Shown: positions 31,940-41,014, counted from the stretch's first letter. The stretch is DNA of 64,000 bases from Actinospineispora acaciae DSM 45401 (GCF_000620785.1 NZ_JIAI01000002.1:1122177-1186176); one strand, 5' to 3'. Numbers and translations: made by a program. Notes: generated by a model not told the origin, from the letters alone.

Positions 31940-33046
31940 TCAGGGTGCGACGGCGGTGAAGACGAACGACGCGAAGATCAGCAGGTGCACGGCGCCCTGC
32001 AGGACGGTGGCCCGGCCGGCCACCACGGTCAGGGTGCCGACCAGCATGCTCAGCGCGAGCAGGATCATCTCGATGGGGGACAGCCCGAGCACCAGCGGCC
32101 CGGGCAGGAAGATGGTGGCCACCGCGATGGCCGGGATGGTCAGCCCGATGCTGGCCAGCGCCGAGCCCAGCGCGAGGTTGAAGCTGGTCTGCAGCCGGTC
32201 CCGGCGCGCGGCGCGCACGGCGGCCAGCGTCTCCGGCAGCAGCACGACCATCGCGATCGCCACCCCCACCACGGTGAGCGGGGCGTTGATCGCGTTGACC
32301 CCCGCCTTGATCGCCGGCGACACCGTCTTGGCCAGGCCGACCACCGCGACCAGCGAGACCACCAGCAGAACGAGGCTGGCCAGCGCGGTGCGGCTGGACG
32401 GCGGGGGCAGGTGCTCCTCGCAGGACTCCGGGCTCTCGCCGTCCTCCGGGGGCACCGGCAGGAAGTAGTCCCGGTGCCGCACGGTCTGGACGAATACGTA
32501 CACCCCCCAGAGGGCCAGCGAGACGACGGCGGCGAAGCCCAGCTGCGCGCCGGAGAAGGTCCCGCCCGGGGTGCTGGTGGTCACGCTCGGCAGCACCAGG
32601 CACAGCGTGGCCAGCGCGGCGACGGTGGCCAGCGCGCCGCTGCTGCCCTCGGCGTTGAACAGCACCACGTGGTGCCGCAGCGCGCCGCTGAGCAGGCAGA
32701 TCCCGACGATGCCGTTGCAAGTGATCATGACGGCGGCGAACACGGTGTCCCTGGCCAGGGTGGCCGCCTCGGGGTCGCCGCTGGCCATCATGCTCAGGAT
32801 GAGCCCGACCTCGATGACGGTGACCGCGATCGCCAGGATCAGCGACCCGAACGGCTCACCGACCCGGTGCGCGACCACCTCCGCGTGGTGCACGGCCACC
32901 AGCACCGCGCCGATCAGGACCACCGCGACGACCGCCACCAGCGGCCCGGGCAGCGTGCGCCCCCACACGACGGCCAGGAGCCCGAGCGCCACCACCGGTG
33001 TGGCCGTCACCCGCCATGCCGGTGTGGTCGCCGCGTTCGTCGTCAC
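31940..33046 (-). CDS. chaA: CaCA-family calcium/cation:proton antiporter
   Basis: The 368-residue product has about eleven membrane segments. The two CaCA alpha repeats are visible: EPFGSLILAIAVTVIEVGLILSMM with CNGIVGICLL, and VVLLPETLAAVRAARRDRLQTSFNLALGSALASIGL in the second half. The acidic residues in VTVIEVG and LLPET are the expected ion ligands. A hydrophilic acidic loop (PPEDGESPESCEEHLPPP) separates the halves. It resembles ChaA, which exchanges Ca2+, Na+ or K+ for protons. It lies 19 bases from the prenyltransferase gene. Confidence 0.87.
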   Translation of the reverse strand: MTTNAATTPAWRVTATPVVALGLLAVVWGRTLPGPLVAVVAVVLIGAVLVAVHHAEVVAHRVGEPFGSLILAIAVTVIEVGLILSMMASGDPEAATLARDTVFAAVMITCNGIVGICLLSGALRHHVVLFNAEGSSGALATVAALATLCLVLPSVTTSTPGGTFSGAQLGFAAVVSLALWGVYVFVQTVRHRDYFLPVPPEDGESPESCEEHLPPPSSRTALASLVLLVVSLVAVVGLAKTVSPAIKAGVNAINAPLTVVGVAIAMVVLLPETLAAVRAARRDRLQTSFNLALGSALASIGLTIPAIAVATIFLPGPLVLGLSPIEMILLALSMLVGTLTVVAGRATVLQGAVHLLIFASFVFTAVAP

Positions 33047-33105
33047 GCCAACAGGCTTTCATAACGCGATCGACTGCCGGTGGCCGGCGGTATAACGGTG
33101 GCGCG

Positions 33106-33291
33106 CTACTCGGCGGGTCGGCGATGTCGGCCGCCGAGGCCTCGCCGGCCGGCCAACTGGCCCACGTTGGCGCCACCGGACGCGTGGGCGGCCAGGCGGA
33201 GGGAGGTTCGTCGTGCCCCGCCCGATGTGCCCCCCGCGGTCTCGGTGATTCGCAGCTCGCGCAGCTCGTCATAGATCGGCGTCAGGCTCAC
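33106..33291 (-). CDS. Small hypothetical protein (61 aa), possibly leaderless
   Basis: The frame begins GTG at 33291 and gives SLTPIYDELRELRITETAGG followed by an Arg/Gly-rich tail. No family is recognised. There is no ribosome site, but TATAGA lies about 10 bases before the start on the same strand, as in leaderless actinobacterial genes. Coding evidence is weak. Confidence 0.3.
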   Translation of the reverse strand: MSLTPIYDELRELRITETAGGTSGGARRTSLRLAAHASGGANVGQLAGRRGLGGRHRRPAE

Positions 33292-33710
33292 GGGGCGTCA
33301 CTCTATAGATGCGCAGCGAAAGAGCGGCATCCACAGGTGTGGATAACCCTGTGATGGCCCGCTAGCTGGGAGACCACGCGACCGAAGGAAAGTGGGGGTG
33401 ACAGTCTGATTACATATATCACTCAGCGTGAGGGCCGAAGGGGTGCTTCCAGGACATTCTCGTGACCGAGTCGAGACAATTTGTGGATTCTCGGGCCGCT
33501 GGGGACCCCTGGAGGTTGGATCATCACCCGTTGGTACGCACCCCGGAGGTGGGTTTGGGCGCCTGTGGATAACTCACCGTAGAGCGGGTCCGTCGAAGTC
33601 CGCTCGTTCGTGGTATGACCCGTCCCACATCGATACGTGGCGTGGTTCTCGCCCGTCACTTTTCCGTGTCCCCGTCGTTGACCCCCCTGGACTCGGCTGG
33701 AAGGACGGGA
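33292..33710. other. Intergenic region with two perfect DnaA-box sequences
   Basis: No gene is convincing here. Two exact TGTGGATAA sequences (33338-33346 and 33564-33572) match the complement of the DnaA box TTATCCACA, and TGTGGATTC at 33482 is a near match. The stretch is locally AT-rich, with TTACATATATC at 33411. A frame upstream of 33711 is open but lacks a ribosome site. Confidence 0.5.
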
Positions 33711-34487
33711 ATGGGCAGGCATCAGGAGCCGCGGCGGGGACGCGCCGCGGTGTTGGCGCGCGTTGCCGCCGTGATCGGAGCCGTGTGCGTCGGCGGGGTC
33801 GTCGTCGCCGTGCCGGCCCTGGCGGACACCACCTTGATCCAAGGGACCCCGTGCACCAAGGGTGCCCGCGCGTGCGTCGACCTGATCAAACAGAAAGCCT
33901 GGCTGCTCGACCCGGCGGGCAACGTGGTGCGCGGCCCGGTGACGATCACGTCCGGCGGCCCCGGCAAGGAGACCCAGCCCGGCACCTTCAAGGTGCAGTG
34001 GAAGGACAAGAACCACTTCAGCAACGAGTCCCGCACGCCGCAGGGCACGCCGGCGCCGATGCCGTTCTCGGTGTTCTTCGCCGAGGGCGGGGTCGCCTTC
34101 CACGGCGGCAGCCTGGAGCGGGCGTCGGCGGGCTGCGTGCACCTGGCCGACCCGGACGCCGAGGCGTTCTACAACACGCTGCAGATCGGCGACCAGGTGC
34201 AGGTGCACAACGGCAACGACACCCCCGAGGCCCAGCAGGGCGGCGACGAGGCCTCCCAGGCCCGCGACAGCGAGGGTTCGAGCAAGCCGAGCAGCAGCGA
34301 CAGGCCGAAGCGCTCCGGTGCTAGCGCGAGCCCCAGTGCCACCGCCGACTCGTCGGGCGACGACGACTCCTCGTCGGGATCATCGGGGGAGCGGAAGCCG
34401 AGCGCGAACCGTGGTTCCAGCTCCGACCACGCTCTCGATCTCGATCGTTCCCCGGTGGGTGGCGGCTCGCTCCCGCATCGACTGTAG
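33711..34487 (+). CDS. L,D-transpeptidase (YkuD domain)
   Basis: ATG 33711 follows AAGGA. The 258-residue product has a signal or anchor (AAVLARVAAVIGAVCVGGVVVAVPALA), then a YkuD domain: ACVDLIKQKAWLLDPAGNVV, the substrate strand PGTFKVQWKDKNHFSNES, and the catalytic site FFAEGGVAFHGGSLERASAGCVHL with His, Ser/Gly and the nucleophilic Cys. It makes 3-3 peptidoglycan cross-links. A Ser-rich tail follows. The last 108 bases run antisense through the end of the kinase gene, so the natural stop may have been lost. Confidence 0.85.
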   Translation: MGRHQEPRRGRAAVLARVAAVIGAVCVGGVVVAVPALADTTLIQGTPCTKGARACVDLIKQKAWLLDPAGNVVRGPVTITSGGPGKETQPGTFKVQWKDKNHFSNESRTPQGTPAPMPFSVFFAEGGVAFHGGSLERASAGCVHLADPDAEAFYNTLQIGDQVQVHNGNDTPEAQQGGDEASQARDSEGSSKPSSSDRPKRSGASASPSATADSSGDDDSSSGSSGERKPSANRGSSSDHALDLDRSPVGGGSLPHRL

Positions 34488-37223
34488 GCCCAGGTGCCCG
34501 GGCCGGGCCTCGGTCGCCGGCGCGAAGCCCACGCCGTCGTCGCCGATCTCCAGTTCGACGTGCTCGCCGGTGGTGCGCAGCCGCAGGTCGATGTGCCCGG
34601 CGTTGGCGTGCTTCACCGCGTTGTGCAGGGCCTCCTGCGCGATCCGGTACAGCGTCTCCTTCAGCCGTAGCGGCAGCTCGGGCTCCTGGCAGAGGGTGGC
34701 GCGCACGGTCAGGTGGTGCCGGGTGCGCAGCACGGCCACCCGCTTGTCCAGCGCGGCCACCAGGCCCTCGGTGGCCAGCGACTCCGGGCGCAGCTCGAAG
34801 ATCAGCGAGCGCATCTCGGTCATGCCGGCCTCGGCCAGCGACAGCACGTAGTCCAGCGGCTCGGCGAGCTGGTCCGGGCTCTGCTCGGCCACCGCGCGGG
34901 CGGTCCGGGCGCCCAGCGCGATGCCGTAGAGCGCCTGGGACACCGAGTCGTGCAGCTCGCGGGCCAGCCGCTGGCGCTCCTCCAGCCCGGCCTTGCTCTG
35001 CGCCTCGGTGAGCAGCCGGGCGTTCTCCACCGCCACCGCGCCCTGGTCGGCGACCGCGCGCAGGAACGCGATGTCGCCGGACGAGGGCTCCACGTCCTTC
35101 GGGTAGTAGGCGTTGACCGAGCCGAACCGGCGCGACTGCGAGGCCAGCGGGACCACCGCGACCGTGTCCCACGAGACATCCTTCACCACCTCGTGCAGCG
35201 GCGCCATCATCGGCATCTCCCGGATCTGGCGAACGGCCTCGCGCACGATCAGCGGCTCGTCGGCGAAGTAGGCCTGGCTGCCCGGGTCGGCGCCCTCCCG
35301 CCAGCACTGCTCGATGGCCTCCCGGTAGCCGTCCGGCAGCCCGGCGCCGGAGAACATCCGCAGCTCGCCGCTGTCCAGGTCCAGCACGTAGGCCGAGCAG
35401 GCCACCGCCGGGGTGGCCGCGACCACCTCGCGGGTGATCACGTCCAGGGTCTCGGTCAGCGCCTGGCTCACCGGCAGGCTGGCCGCGATGGTGGACAGCG
35501 CGGACAGCCGCTTCTCCAGCAGGCTGAACGCCTGGCTGCGCTCGGTGTCGTCGCGGACGACGCCGAGGATGTGCGGGCGGCCCTGGAAGGTGAACGTCGA
35601 CGCGTTGACCTGGACCGGGAACGAGCTGCCGTCTTTGCGGATGTCCACCGCCTGGGTCCGGGGCCGCTCGCCGGCGATCACCTCGGCGGTGTACGCGGTG
35701 CGCGCCTCCAGGTAGTCCGGGTGCGTCCAGCTCGTCGCGTGCCGGCCGACCAGCTCCTCCGGGCGGAAGCCGTGCATGCGGTAGAACGCCGGGTTGGCCC
35801 TGACCAGCGTGGCGTCCAGGTCGGTGATCACCAGCCCGTCCCCGGTGGCCTCGAACACCTGGCGGTACTGCGCCTGCTGCTCGCGCAGCTGGTCCTCGGC
35901 CCGCTGCCGGTGCACCGCCGCGCTCAGCGTGCTCGCCGCCGCCCGCAGCGCGTCGATCTCGGCCGCCGACCAGCTCCGCTCCCGGATGCACTCGTCGAAG
36001 CCGATCATTCCCCACCAGCGCCCGTCCACGAACACCGGCACCAGGACCAGCGACAGGATGCCCTGCGGCTCCAGCACCGCGCGCTCGTCGGCCGGCAGGT
36101 CGGCCACGTTCCCGGCGACCACCTGGCCGGCGCCGAGCACCCGCGCGGTCCTGGCGAACGGGGAGCGCTCCAGGGAGCTGGCGGCCAGCTCGGTGTTGTC
36201 GATCTGCGGCGAGATCCCGGGCGCCACCCACTCGTGCGACTGGCTGGTCCACTGCGAGCCGTCGGCGCCCCGGAAGTTCTCGAAGATGTAGACCCGGCTC
36301 ACCGCCGCCGCCAGGCCGAGCCGGGCCATCACCTCGTGGATGTGCACCCGCCAGGAGGCGTGCGACTCCAGGAACCGGTGCGCGGCGAACCGGACGGCCT
36401 CCATGATGGCGTCCCTGCGGTGCAGCTCGGCCTCGGCGTGGGTGCGCTCGGTGATGTCCCTGGCGTGCAGCACGATGCCCTCGACGTCGGGGTCGTCGAG
36501 CAGGTTCACCGGCTCCACCTCGAAGGTGTGCCAGGTGTGGTCGGCGTGGCGCAGCCGGGCGCGGAACGGCGGGCTCTCGCCGGGCACGGTCGCGGCGTGC
36601 TCCAGCGCCGCGCGGACCGTCGCCACGTCGTCCGGGTGCACCGGCATCGTCCTGCCCTCGGACAGCGCGCGCTCGTCCGGGATGTCCAGCAGCCGGCGCA
36701 CCGACGGCGCCACGTAGCGCAGCATCCAGTCGGTGTCGATCACGATCGTGATGTCCGAGGAGTTGAGCAGGATGGAGCGGAAGCGGCGTTCGCTGCGCCG
36801 CAGGTCCTGGACCGCGCTGACCCGCTCGGTGGCCTCGGTGAAGATCTCCACCACGCCCACCACCGGCCCGTCGTCGCGCAGCGGGACGAGCACCAGGTCC
36901 CAGTAGCTGACGCTGTCGTCGTCGGCGGTGTAGGGCACCCCGTGGTGCCAGCGGGTCTCGCCGGCGAACACCGGCTCGAACATCTCCCGGGTCTGTTCGT
37001 CGGCGCCCGGGAAGTGGTCCAGCAGGCGGTCCCCGACCTGGGCCGCGCCGATCGCGCCGTGCCGCTCCACCGCGCTGGCGAAGGTCTTGTTGAACCTCTG
37101 CAGCACCAGGTCCCGGTCCAGCACGGCGATCGCCATCGGGGTGCGGTGGAACAGCACCTCCAGCAGGCCGCCGCCGTCGGCCAGCACCTGCTCGATCGTG
37201 CGGTTCGGCCGGGCGTCGGTCAT
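34380..37223 (-). CDS. Multi-PAS/GAF sensor histidine kinase (NarL-type)
   Basis: The 947-residue cytoplasmic kinase has no membrane segments. In order: PAS (about 20-145, LFHRTPMAIAVLDRDLVLQRFN), PAS with PAC (150-275, SDITIVIDTDWMLRYVAPS), GAF (285-440), PAS (455-570, VFEATGDGLVITDLDATLVRANPAF), GAF (590-735), HisKA_3 with the H-box ARELHDSVSQAL (His758), and HATPase (845-945) with EALHNAVKHAN and DDGVGF. The architecture suggests sensing of redox, light or small ligands. It overlaps the LuxR regulator gene by ATGA, so the two form a two-component pair. Confidence 0.93.
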   Translation of the reverse strand: MTDARPNRTIEQVLADGGGLLEVLFHRTPMAIAVLDRDLVLQRFNKTFASAVERHGAIGAAQVGDRLLDHFPGADEQTREMFEPVFAGETRWHHGVPYTADDDSVSYWDLVLVPLRDDGPVVGVVEIFTEATERVSAVQDLRRSERRFRSILLNSSDITIVIDTDWMLRYVAPSVRRLLDIPDERALSEGRTMPVHPDDVATVRAALEHAATVPGESPPFRARLRHADHTWHTFEVEPVNLLDDPDVEGIVLHARDITERTHAEAELHRRDAIMEAVRFAAHRFLESHASWRVHIHEVMARLGLAAAVSRVYIFENFRGADGSQWTSQSHEWVAPGISPQIDNTELAASSLERSPFARTARVLGAGQVVAGNVADLPADERAVLEPQGILSLVLVPVFVDGRWWGMIGFDECIRERSWSAAEIDALRAAASTLSAAVHRQRAEDQLREQQAQYRQVFEATGDGLVITDLDATLVRANPAFYRMHGFRPEELVGRHATSWTHPDYLEARTAYTAEVIAGERPRTQAVDIRKDGSSFPVQVNASTFTFQGRPHILGVVRDDTERSQAFSLLEKRLSALSTIAASLPVSQALTETLDVITREVVAATPAVACSAYVLDLDSGELRMFSGAGLPDGYREAIEQCWREGADPGSQAYFADEPLIVREAVRQIREMPMMAPLHEVVKDVSWDTVAVVPLASQSRRFGSVNAYYPKDVEPSSGDIAFLRAVADQGAVAVENARLLTEAQSKAGLEERQRLARELHDSVSQALYGIALGARTARAVAEQSPDQLAEPLDYVLSLAEAGMTEMRSLIFELRPESLATEGLVAALDKRVAVLRTRHHLTVRATLCQEPELPLRLKETLYRIAQEALHNAVKHANAGHIDLRLRTTGEHVELEIGDDGVGFAPATEARPGHLGLQSMRERAATHRGTIEIESVVGAGTTVRARLPLPR

Positions 37224-37870
37224 GGGTCTTCGCTGAGCTCGGACTCGGGGACCAGGCCGATGCGCACCGCGTGCAGCGCGGCCTGCGTCCTGCTCTGCAG
37301 GCCCAGCTTGCCGAGCAGGTGGCTCACGTGCGTCTTGACGGTGCGCTCGCCGATGTTCAGCGCGCGCCCGATCTCCCGGTTGGTCAGGCCCCTGGCCAGC
37401 GCCCGCAGCACGTCCACCTCGCGCCCGGTGAGCGTCTCCGGGCTGTCCGGCGCCCGCACCTCGCGGACCAGCCGGGCGGCGGCCTCCGGCGCGAGCTGCA
37501 CCTGGCCGCGGGCCGCCGCCTTGATCGCCTTGCAGAGCTGCTCGGCCTGGGTGTCCTTGAGCAGGTAGCCGACCGCGCCGGCCTGCACGGCCCCGACCAC
37601 GGAGGCGTCCTCCAGCACGCTGGTCAGGGCCAGCACCTCGGTGCCGTCCACCTCGGCGCGGATGCGCTGGGTCGCGGTGATCCCGTCGGTGCCCGGCATG
37701 AGCAGGTCCATCAGCACCACGTCGGGGGTCAGCGCGCGGGCCATCCGGATCGCCTCTTCGCCGTTCGCCGCCTCACCGACCACCTCCAGCTCGGGGTCGA
37801 GCTTGAGGAACATCCGCAGCCCCTGGCGGACCACGCTGTGGTCGTCGGCGATGAGCACCCGTACCGGCAT
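37220..37870 (-). CDS. NarL/LuxR-type response regulator
   Basis: The 216-residue product starts PVRVLIADDHSVVRQGLRMF and has the phospho-acceptor in VVLMDLLMPGTDG (about Asp54), LTSVLEDASVVGAVQAGAVGYLLKD, and a C-terminal HTH (LTGREVDVLRALARGLTNREIGRALNIGERTVKTHVSHLLGKL region). The ATG at 37870 is chosen because upstream frame sequence is not conserved. It is the cognate regulator of the overlapping kinase gene. Confidence 0.93.
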   Translation of the reverse strand: MPVRVLIADDHSVVRQGLRMFLKLDPELEVVGEAANGEEAIRMARALTPDVVLMDLLMPGTDGITATQRIRAEVDGTEVLALTSVLEDASVVGAVQAGAVGYLLKDTQAEQLCKAIKAAARGQVQLAPEAAARLVREVRAPDSPETLTGREVDVLRALARGLTNREIGRALNIGERTVKTHVSHLLGKLGLQSRTQAALHAVRIGLVPESELSEDP

Positions 37871-37988
37871 TGGTGCCCACCCCCCGCTGTCTCCGTCTCT
37901 TGGCCGATCCCGCATCGGCCGAAGGCTGGTTGCCGGTCGGCCGCTCGCCCGTCGTGGCGGACCGGTCCGGCTGCTTGAGTCTAGGTGT

Positions 37989-38372
37989 GTGAGGGGCCGA
38001 GGGAAGATTCGACTTCTCCTGGTCGATGACCAACCGGCGGTCCTGCGTGGGCTGCGGATGTGGCTCGGGCTGGAACCCGATCTCCTGATCGTCGGCGAGG
38101 CCGAGTCCGGCGCCGAGGTCGGCGACCTCGTCGACTCGCTGCACCCGGACGTCGTCGTGATGGACGTCGAGATGCCGGGCCTGAACGGCCTGGACGCGAT
38201 GGCGGTCGTACATGCGGTCCGCCCCGCGCTGCCGGTGGTGATCCTGAGCTTCCACGACGACATCGAGACCAGGGCCAGGGCCTGGGTCGCGGGGGCGGCC
38301 GCGTTCGTGGCCAAGCACGAGCTGGAACCGGTGCTGCTGCGCACCATCAGGGCCGTGGCCGACAGGCGCTAG
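37989..38372 (+). CDS. Stand-alone receiver domain protein
   Basis: The 127-residue product is a receiver without output domain: IRLLLVDDQPAVLRGLRMWL, phospho-acceptor in VVVMDVEMPGLNG (Asp59), VVILSFHDDIETRARAWVAGAAAFVAKH. Its sequence is close to the receiver of the LuxR regulator on the other strand, from which it may have arisen. GTG 37989 has no ribosome site, so a leaderless message is likely. It may act as a phosphate sink or competitor for the 34380 kinase, which is inference. Confidence 0.8.
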   Translation: MRGRGKIRLLLVDDQPAVLRGLRMWLGLEPDLLIVGEAESGAEVGDLVDSLHPDVVVMDVEMPGLNGLDAMAVVHAVRPALPVVILSFHDDIETRARAWVAGAAAFVAKHELEPVLLRTIRAVADRR

Positions 38373-38375
38373 TTT

Positions 38376-39164
38376 CTAGTGGCCCGGTTTGTGGATCTTC
38401 GCGGTGACGTTCATGCCCGGTGCGAGCGCCACCCCGCCGGTGTTGGTGAACAGGATCTTCACCGGGATCACCTGGGTGACCTTCTGGAAGTTGCCCGAGC
38501 TGTTCTGCTCGGGGAACAGTGAGAACTGGGTAGCGGCCGCGCCCTGGATCTCCTGGACGATGCCGGTCACCGCGACGCCGGAGTAGGCGTCCACGCTGAT
38601 GTCCACCGGGGCGCCGACCCGCACGTCCCCGACGTCCGTCTCGTCCACCCGCGCGGTGACGTAGATGTTGTTCAGGTTGTAGGCGGTGGCCAGCTGCGCG
38701 CCGGCGTTGTACCAGGCGCCCTCGATCCCGTTGTCCACCGCGATGGTGCCGTTGCCGGGGGCCTTGATGGTCTGCTGGGGCGAGCCGAACGGCGCCTGGA
38801 TCTTGATCCGCCCGACGATCTGGTCCCGCCGCACCACGGTGCCCTTCCCGCCGCGCCAGTTCACCAGCGTGCCGGTGGCCGGCGCGTTGATCTGGATCTT
38901 GTCGCCGTCCACCTGGGCGTTGTCGGTGGTCACGTAGTTGCGGGAGTAGAGGAAGTAGGCGCCGCCGAACCCGAGTGCGGCGAGCAGGGCCAGCACGCCT
39001 ATGATGCTGAGCCCGATCCTGGTGGAGCGCTTGAGCTTGCGCTTCGCGGGCGGGCCTGGGTTGTCGGTCGAGCCGGCGGGCTCAGGGGTGGTGGGGGGCG
39101 GGGTGCCGTTCCCGTCGGTTTCGCCGTGCGTCGTCGTCTTCGACGCACCGTCCGGCCCTTCCAT
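38376..39164 (-). CDS. EmrA/HlyD-type membrane fusion adaptor
   Basis: ATG 39164 follows GGGAGA. The 262-residue product has a cytoplasmic Pro/Thr-rich N-terminus, one membrane segment (STRIGLSIIGVLALLAALGFGGAYFLY) and then a biotinyl-lipoyl-like hairpin: YVTTDNAQVDGDKIQINAPATGTLVNW, ATAYNLNNIYVTARVDETDVGDV and VKILFTNTGGVALAPGMNVTAKIHK. YVTTDNAQVDG is typical of EmrA. The long coiled coil of Gram-negative EmrA is missing, as expected in a Gram-positive. It is divergent from a second adaptor and no pump gene is adjacent. Confidence 0.85.
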   Translation of the reverse strand: MEGPDGASKTTTHGETDGNGTPPPTTPEPAGSTDNPGPPAKRKLKRSTRIGLSIIGVLALLAALGFGGAYFLYSRNYVTTDNAQVDGDKIQINAPATGTLVNWRGGKGTVVRRDQIVGRIKIQAPFGSPQQTIKAPGNGTIAVDNGIEGAWYNAGAQLATAYNLNNIYVTARVDETDVGDVRVGAPVDISVDAYSGVAVTGIVQEIQGAAATQFSLFPEQNSSGNFQKVTQVIPVKILFTNTGGVALAPGMNVTAKIHKPGH

Positions 39165-39212
39165 CCCGATCTCCCCGGTTGGCGTGCGGCCCTCGGCGGG
39201 CAAATCTTCTTA

Positions 39213-39238
39213 GAAAACGCACCGTACCCTATTTCTGT
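39213..39238. promoter_or_regulatory. TetR operator-like sequence between adaptor genes
   Basis: GAAAACGCACCGTACCCTAT plus TTCTGT (26 bases) is repeated at 41761-41786 upstream of a tetR gene with only three differences. It sits between the two divergent adaptor genes. Confidence 0.7.
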
Positions 39239-39283
39239 CCCCCGCGTTGAGTAGTGCAGGAGACCTAACTGGGGGAGGCAGGC

Positions 39284-40993
39284 TTGATCCCGATCCGGAC
39301 GAGCATGCGCGGACATCGGGGCTTCAAGATGGCGCTCGCGATGTCGCTGGCCTTGGGCCTGTCGGCCGTGGCGGCTGGTTGTGGCGGCGGTACCCCGCCG
39401 GCGCCCACGTCCCGGGTCGAGCGGGGCATGGTGGCCACGAAGGTGTCGGCGTCCGGCGCGCTGGCGGCGGTGACGTCGCAGAACCTGGCGTTCCCCAAGG
39501 GGGCGCAGCTCACCGAGGTGAACGTCAAGGTCGGTGACCGGGTTCAGCCGGGTCAGGTGCTGGCGAAGGAGGACGACTTCGCCTTCCGGCAGACGTTGAA
39601 CCAGCAGCAGTCGCAGCTGGACCAGCAGCAGGCGTTGCTGGACAAGATCTCGGGCAGCCCCCAGGTGAAGGGTGCCGAGGCGTCGCTGGACCAGGCCAAG
39701 AAGATCCTGGACGCCACCAAGGAGAACGTCGACGAGCAGATCAAGCTCGACGAGAACGCCGTGGACCGAGCCCGCAAGCAGCTGGACTTCGACCAGCACG
39801 CGGCGGACATGGCGCGGAAGGCCATGATCGAGGCCTGCGGGAAGAAGGCGGCGTCCGAGATGCCCGAGGACGGCTCGACGGATCCGAGCACCAAGCCGTC
39901 GAAGTCGGCGAAGCCGTCGGCGCCATCGGGAGGCGGTGGGCTGTTGGGCCTGGGTGGGGACTCCGGCTTCGGCTCGGGCGGCAGCAATGCACTGAACGGG
40001 ATGACCGGCCAGCAGGATCCTTGTGAGAAGGCGAAGCAGGCCTACCTCGAAGCCCAGCGGCAGGCCATTGCGTCCAAGACCGCGTTCGAGAAGGCCAAGC
40101 ACCAGAAGGACGTGGACGAGACCCAGGGCCGGATCTCCATCGAGCGGGCCAAGCAGGAAGTGGTGTCCGCCCAGAACCAGCTGGACCTGGCCGAGAACGA
40201 CAAGCCGGCCGACACCGACGCACAGGCCGCGCTGGTCGCCTCGGCACGAGCCGCGGTGGCGCTGGCGCAGAAGGACGTCGACAACGCCGTGCTCTACGCC
40301 CCGGTCGCCGGCACGGTCTCGGCGATCAACGGCGCCGTCGGCGAGTTCGTCGGGGCCGGCGGCGGCACCTCGGCGAAGGCTCCCGGCACCAACGCCGCGA
40401 TCCCCGGCGTCGGCGCGGCGGCCACCAGCGACGCGTCGTCCTCCTCCGTCACCGGCGCACCGTCCGCCACCCGACCCGGCGGCGGCGCGTTCATCGTCCT
40501 GAACGACGTGAACAGCTTCCAGGTGGTCGTTCCCTTCGAGGAGTCCGACGCGGCGAAGGTCAAGCCGGGCCAGAAGGTTCAGGTCAGCTTCGACGCGATC
40601 CCGGACCTGACGCGGGAGGGCACGGTCCTCTCCATCGCCCCGTCCGGCACCGCGATCTCGGGCGTCACGAACTACTACGCCACGGTCCTGCTCACCCAGA
40701 CCGACGACCGGCTGAAGTCCGGCCAGACCGCCGAGGCCGGCGTCCTGGTCAACTCGCTGGAGAACGTCCTGGTGGTGCCGAACGCGGCGGTGGTCCGCCA
40801 GGGTGGCCGCTCGTTCGTCAACGCCCCGGGACCGGACGGCAAGCCGATCCAGATTCCGTTCCAGCCCGGCGCGGTCGGCGACGACACCACCCAGGTGCTC
40901 TCCGGCCTGCGCGAAGGCCAGGAGATCCTGCTGCCCCAGGCCCAGGTCCAGGGCACCCCGTCACAGGGCGGCGGAGGCCGAGGCGGCGGCTGA
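39284..40993 (+). CDS. MacA/RND-type efflux adaptor lipoprotein
   Basis: The 569-residue product starts at TTG 39284 (GGGGAGG 5 bases upstream) or ATG 39305. A lipoprotein-like signal ends LGLSAVAAGC. It has lipoyl halves (GALAAVTSQNLAFPKGAQL, VLYAPVAGTVSAINGAVGEF), a coiled coil rich in Gln/Lys (FRQTLNQQQSQLDQQQALLD and later helices), two low-complexity inserts (Ser/Lys/Gly around residue 210 and Ala/Ser around residue 385), a beta-barrel (FIVLNDVNSFQVVVPFEESDAAKV) and a membrane-proximal domain. It links a pump to the envelope; the pump itself is not in the window. Confidence 0.85.
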   Translation: MIPIRTSMRGHRGFKMALAMSLALGLSAVAAGCGGGTPPAPTSRVERGMVATKVSASGALAAVTSQNLAFPKGAQLTEVNVKVGDRVQPGQVLAKEDDFAFRQTLNQQQSQLDQQQALLDKISGSPQVKGAEASLDQAKKILDATKENVDEQIKLDENAVDRARKQLDFDQHAADMARKAMIEACGKKAASEMPEDGSTDPSTKPSKSAKPSAPSGGGGLLGLGGDSGFGSGGSNALNGMTGQQDPCEKAKQAYLEAQRQAIASKTAFEKAKHQKDVDETQGRISIERAKQEVVSAQNQLDLAENDKPADTDAQAALVASARAAVALAQKDVDNAVLYAPVAGTVSAINGAVGEFVGAGGGTSAKAPGTNAAIPGVGAAATSDASSSSVTGAPSATRPGGGAFIVLNDVNSFQVVVPFEESDAAKVKPGQKVQVSFDAIPDLTREGTVLSIAPSGTAISGVTNYYATVLLTQTDDRLKSGQTAEAGVLVNSLENVLVVPNAAVVRQGGRSFVNAPGPDGKPIQIPFQPGAVGDDTTQVLSGLREGQEILLPQAQVQGTPSQGGGGRGGG

Positions 40994-41014
40994 CCCACAC
41001 CCGCCGCGATTCTT

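Noticed and set aside
33292..33710. Chromosomal replication origin
   Set aside because: Only two or three DnaA boxes, and no dnaA, dnaN, rpmH, recF or gyr genes around.
34713..37568. A 951-codon plus-strand frame over the kinase gene
   Set aside because: Antisense of the kinase, whose PAS, GAF and kinase motifs are unmistakable.
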